Made by a program: the position numbers and the translations under genes
Source of the DNA: Pteria penguin
Lineage: Eukaryota; Mollusca; Bivalvia; Pterioida; Pteriidae
Direction: 5' to 3'
DNA length: 64,000 nucleotides
Assembly (NCBI GenBank): GCA_035048485.1
Contig: CM068590.1
Coordinates: 16,835,798 to 16,899,797 of the forward strand
Shown here: one piece after another, positions 61,700-64,000 of the stretch
Layout: every line of letters starts with the position of its first letter
How positions within the stretch are numbered: position 1 is the first letter of the stretch
The notes under the pieces: model-generated
The model's database searches: none
Told to the model about the DNA's origin: nothing
Seen by the model: the letters and a program-made list of their open reading frames with translations, nothing else

Positions 61700-63800
61700 A
61701 AAATTCCGATTAGATATACATAATCCAAACGTTACATTAGAATTCATGTAAATTTCAATTCATGTATTGCATAGCTCCATGGTGACTTCTGCCATATAAC
61801 TGAGCCAGTAACTCCTCTTTTTTCTCTTAGAACTAATATCAATTTTCTTTTTATGCTAGACCGCATATCCGGAGTATATATCTTTGGTTTATATGTATGG
61901 ATAGTTGGAGAATGAAATGATGAAATATACCCGATGCAGAACGGTATATGTAAGAAATGCAAAGAAACACAATACTAAAGATATAACTTCGTTTCAGTTG
62001 GTTTTGACAGAGAAGACATTAAACATCTGACTTATATCACCAGGGGCATACACATAAAAACACAGAGCAACTAATTGAGAGGTCTTTCACATGTAGTATA
62101 ATGAGTAGAATATTAATGTACAGAGCAAGAGTCAAAAAGGAAATCTATTACATTTGGATAATAAAGTTCCTTGAAAGAACAAGAAATGGATCACGCGCTA
62201 TGAAGGAGTAAGTATCTTCTACGAAATGTTTATATCCGTCGGAATGCCACAACAAATGAACAAATCCAGCACAGTAGTTTCAAAATCATGAAACTGTAAA
62301 GGAAAAAATCAATACATCGTGAAAAAGCAATAAAACCCTACACCGCTTAATAAAAAGTAGATGAACCCGCTAAAGGTGTTTAAAATAATTCAGATGCCCG
62401 AGTAATCACCTTCTGTCTGCTACAAACAACCGCCACTAAGTACAGTCGTAATTGCCGATTAAGGCATATACCAAGTATCAAATTCGGTGTTCAAGATGGC
62501 CGTAATGAAAAATGAAATAAATAAATAAATAAAAATAAATAAAACTAACAAAACAAAACATTAAACATCCCTGATATTGAGATATCGCATTGATCTATAA
62601 GTGCTTGATATCTATCTTAGAATTTCCGTGTTGATCAACTTTGAACTACGAATTACATATCCCTGGCTGTACAATTTATATGAAAGTCGTTTAAACTCAG
62701 ATCAAAGTCATCGTTATCCGAATCTTTATTGGTGTCGTATGTTTTGAATTATATATTGGAATTTACAACTACGAAAACTCATCTTTGCAATATTTCTTCT
62801 TCCGTGTTTTGACTTACTTCTATTGTCAGATTTCAAATAACACTTTGCGATACGAATAAACCGTATTCTATCCGACCTTTATTCAAGATATAAGTGCCTC
62901 AATTTTGCACGCAACAGATAAATTAGTATCAAATATTTACAATAGTTTAAAGAAAAACAAACATACATGTAAGTAGACTTTTTACGAAATTGGAAAGCTC
63001 CAGTATTATACTACAAGTTTAATATAAAAAATATCACCTGTAATGGGGTTTTGGCTCGAGGGAAATTTCAATCCATTGTCGCCCGTTGCTAATATTTTGT
63101 TCAAAAACTCTTTGAGTTGTAATGCTTGCTTTCACAAGTTTTCCAATATTATACAGTTTTCTTCTAACATGTTGTTAGAAGTACTAGTATTATTCATTAT
63201 TTCAAAACGAATCTTTCAGGAAAAGCAAATTACAGATATATGAATTTAAAGATACCTGCTGCACGCAGAGATTGTATATTGTATTATGATGTTTTATGTG
63301 GAGTCTGCAATTAGTAGGTATTCATCACAGGTGAAGCTTATCAAACACGAGACACTACACTTGATGGATGAGGTCAGCTCAACACGAGACACGATTGATG
63401 ACGGGTCAGGGTAGCTCAATACGGGACACTTCGTAATAAGTCTCAGGGTTGATTCCATGGGTTTATACAGCTCATTGTGTTTAAATGTGAGTACACGACA
63501 TCCCTAATATACGCAACATATATACATGTATATATGTAGATATGGTGGATTCTACTGGAATAACGAATATTCAAACAATGAGAAGATTAGACACCCATGA
63601 AGAGTAATTTTCTCCGTTTGACTGGCAACAACCGTTGTATACGACTTCCAAGTCATAAGGCATATATAGAATTGTAATTATTCATAAAAAAGGATATCTT
63701 ATTATATTACTCTATAGAATGCTTTAACAGATAAAGAATAATTTATACACTAAAATGTCAAGGAGATGGTTTCAAAATTATATACTCTCACTGGATGGAT
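61700..63800. repeat. Diverged duplicate of the exon 12 region
   Basis: Colinear with about 32000-34300. Matches include GAAAGTCGTTT...CTCAGA (62685/33140), the exon 12 core (63040-63180/33456-33600), GGTGGATTCT...CAAACAATGA (63543/34050) and TAGAATGCTTTAA (63715/34225). A segmental duplication about 29.5 kb apart, same orientation. Confidence 0.7.
63052..63180 (-). pseudogene. Frameshifted paralogous copy of VWA7-like exon 12
   Basis: Minus strand VRRKLYNIGK aligns to exon 12 IRKRLYNVGK. The codons then lose about 8 nt relative to exon 12, which shifts the frame before the GDNGLKF-like and ENPIT-like end. The donor ACAG|GTGATA is conserved, but the acceptor side is lost. Part of a decayed second gene copy or an isolated duplicated fragment. 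Confidence 0.65.
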
Positions 63801-63886
63801 TTATTCTCCGTACGAAACACTTGTTAATGATGGATTTTAATTAATTATTTTTGTTATTATTCATTCAGTTAATCATATTTTCATAG

Positions 63887-63987
63887 GTTATTGACTACGT
63901 ATCGCGAAATATTCACGTTCAATCGTCTTTGTGCGGACAGCACAAAAACCGAGGACGTGAATATTACGCAATACTTAGTCAATAACA
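63887..63987. mobile_element. Short palindromic MITE at right edge
   Basis: GTTATTGACTACGTATCGCG and the inverted right end GTTATTGACTAAGTATTGCG form about 33-bp arms around a GTGC-GGACAGCAC hairpin centre. Confidence 0.65.
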
Positions 63988-64000
63988 TTTTTATTATATG

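Overview
This is a eukaryotic window: AT-rich, intron-containing and dominated by decayed mobile elements. The mix (Penelope-like elements with hammerhead ribozymes, tRNA-headed SINEs, a Ty3/gypsy element primed by a tRNA-Leu-like site, several mariner lineages, a DDE_Tnp_4 transposase beside a YqaJ/SWIM remnant) and the VWA7-like gene suggest a marine lophotrochozoan, most likely a bivalve mollusc. That is an inference; the species cannot be named from the sequence.

One host gene is well supported. It lies on the minus strand and its 17 coding exons run from 50402 (ATG) down to 16002 (TAA), spread over about 34 kb. Joining exons at consensus splice sites gives about 875 residues: signal peptide, a VWA7-type N-terminal region, a von Willebrand factor A domain with a DxTxS MIDAS motif, an extracellular C-terminal region, one transmembrane helix and a short basic tail. 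Exon 12 to exon 13 is split by an intron of about 15 kb that houses a complete-length Ty3/gypsy element (19737-29812, sense to the gene, flanked by ACTAC on both sides). The element's gag and pol are broken by frameshifts and stops, but an accessory open frame in the env position, encoding two C2H2 fingers and a charged coiled coil, is intact and has a splice acceptor right before its ATG.

Layout: 1-15.9 kb is intergenic transposon debris (Penelope-like copies at 2.1-3.4, 7.3-8.0 and 9.4-10.1 kb, a gag-pol scrap near 8.4-9.1 kb, SINEs, microsatellites, a mariner-type element at 14186-15551). 16.0-50.4 kb is the VWA7-like gene with introns carrying the Ty3 element, SINEs, two mariner remnants, a tandem repeat with nuclear-receptor-type half-sites, and foldback elements. 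50.4-54.6 kb is upstream DNA with repeats. 54.65-58.2 kb is a decayed compound DNA transposon (DDE_Tnp_4 transposase remnant on plus, YqaJ nuclease plus SWIM finger remnant on minus, ISL2EU-like) into which a mariner (55391-56726) has inserted. 58.4-59.7 kb is a Penelope-like remnant ending in a hammerhead ribozyme whose conserved core is complete. 61.7-63.8 kb repeats the sequence around exon 12 of the VWA7-like gene, including a frameshifted copy of exon 12, so part of a second, decayed gene copy probably extends past the right edge.

Splice coordinates were read by eye from GT/AG signals and reading frame; the exon 3 to 4 junction is the only one that did not fit cleanly. Family assignments rest on recognised motifs, with no database search.
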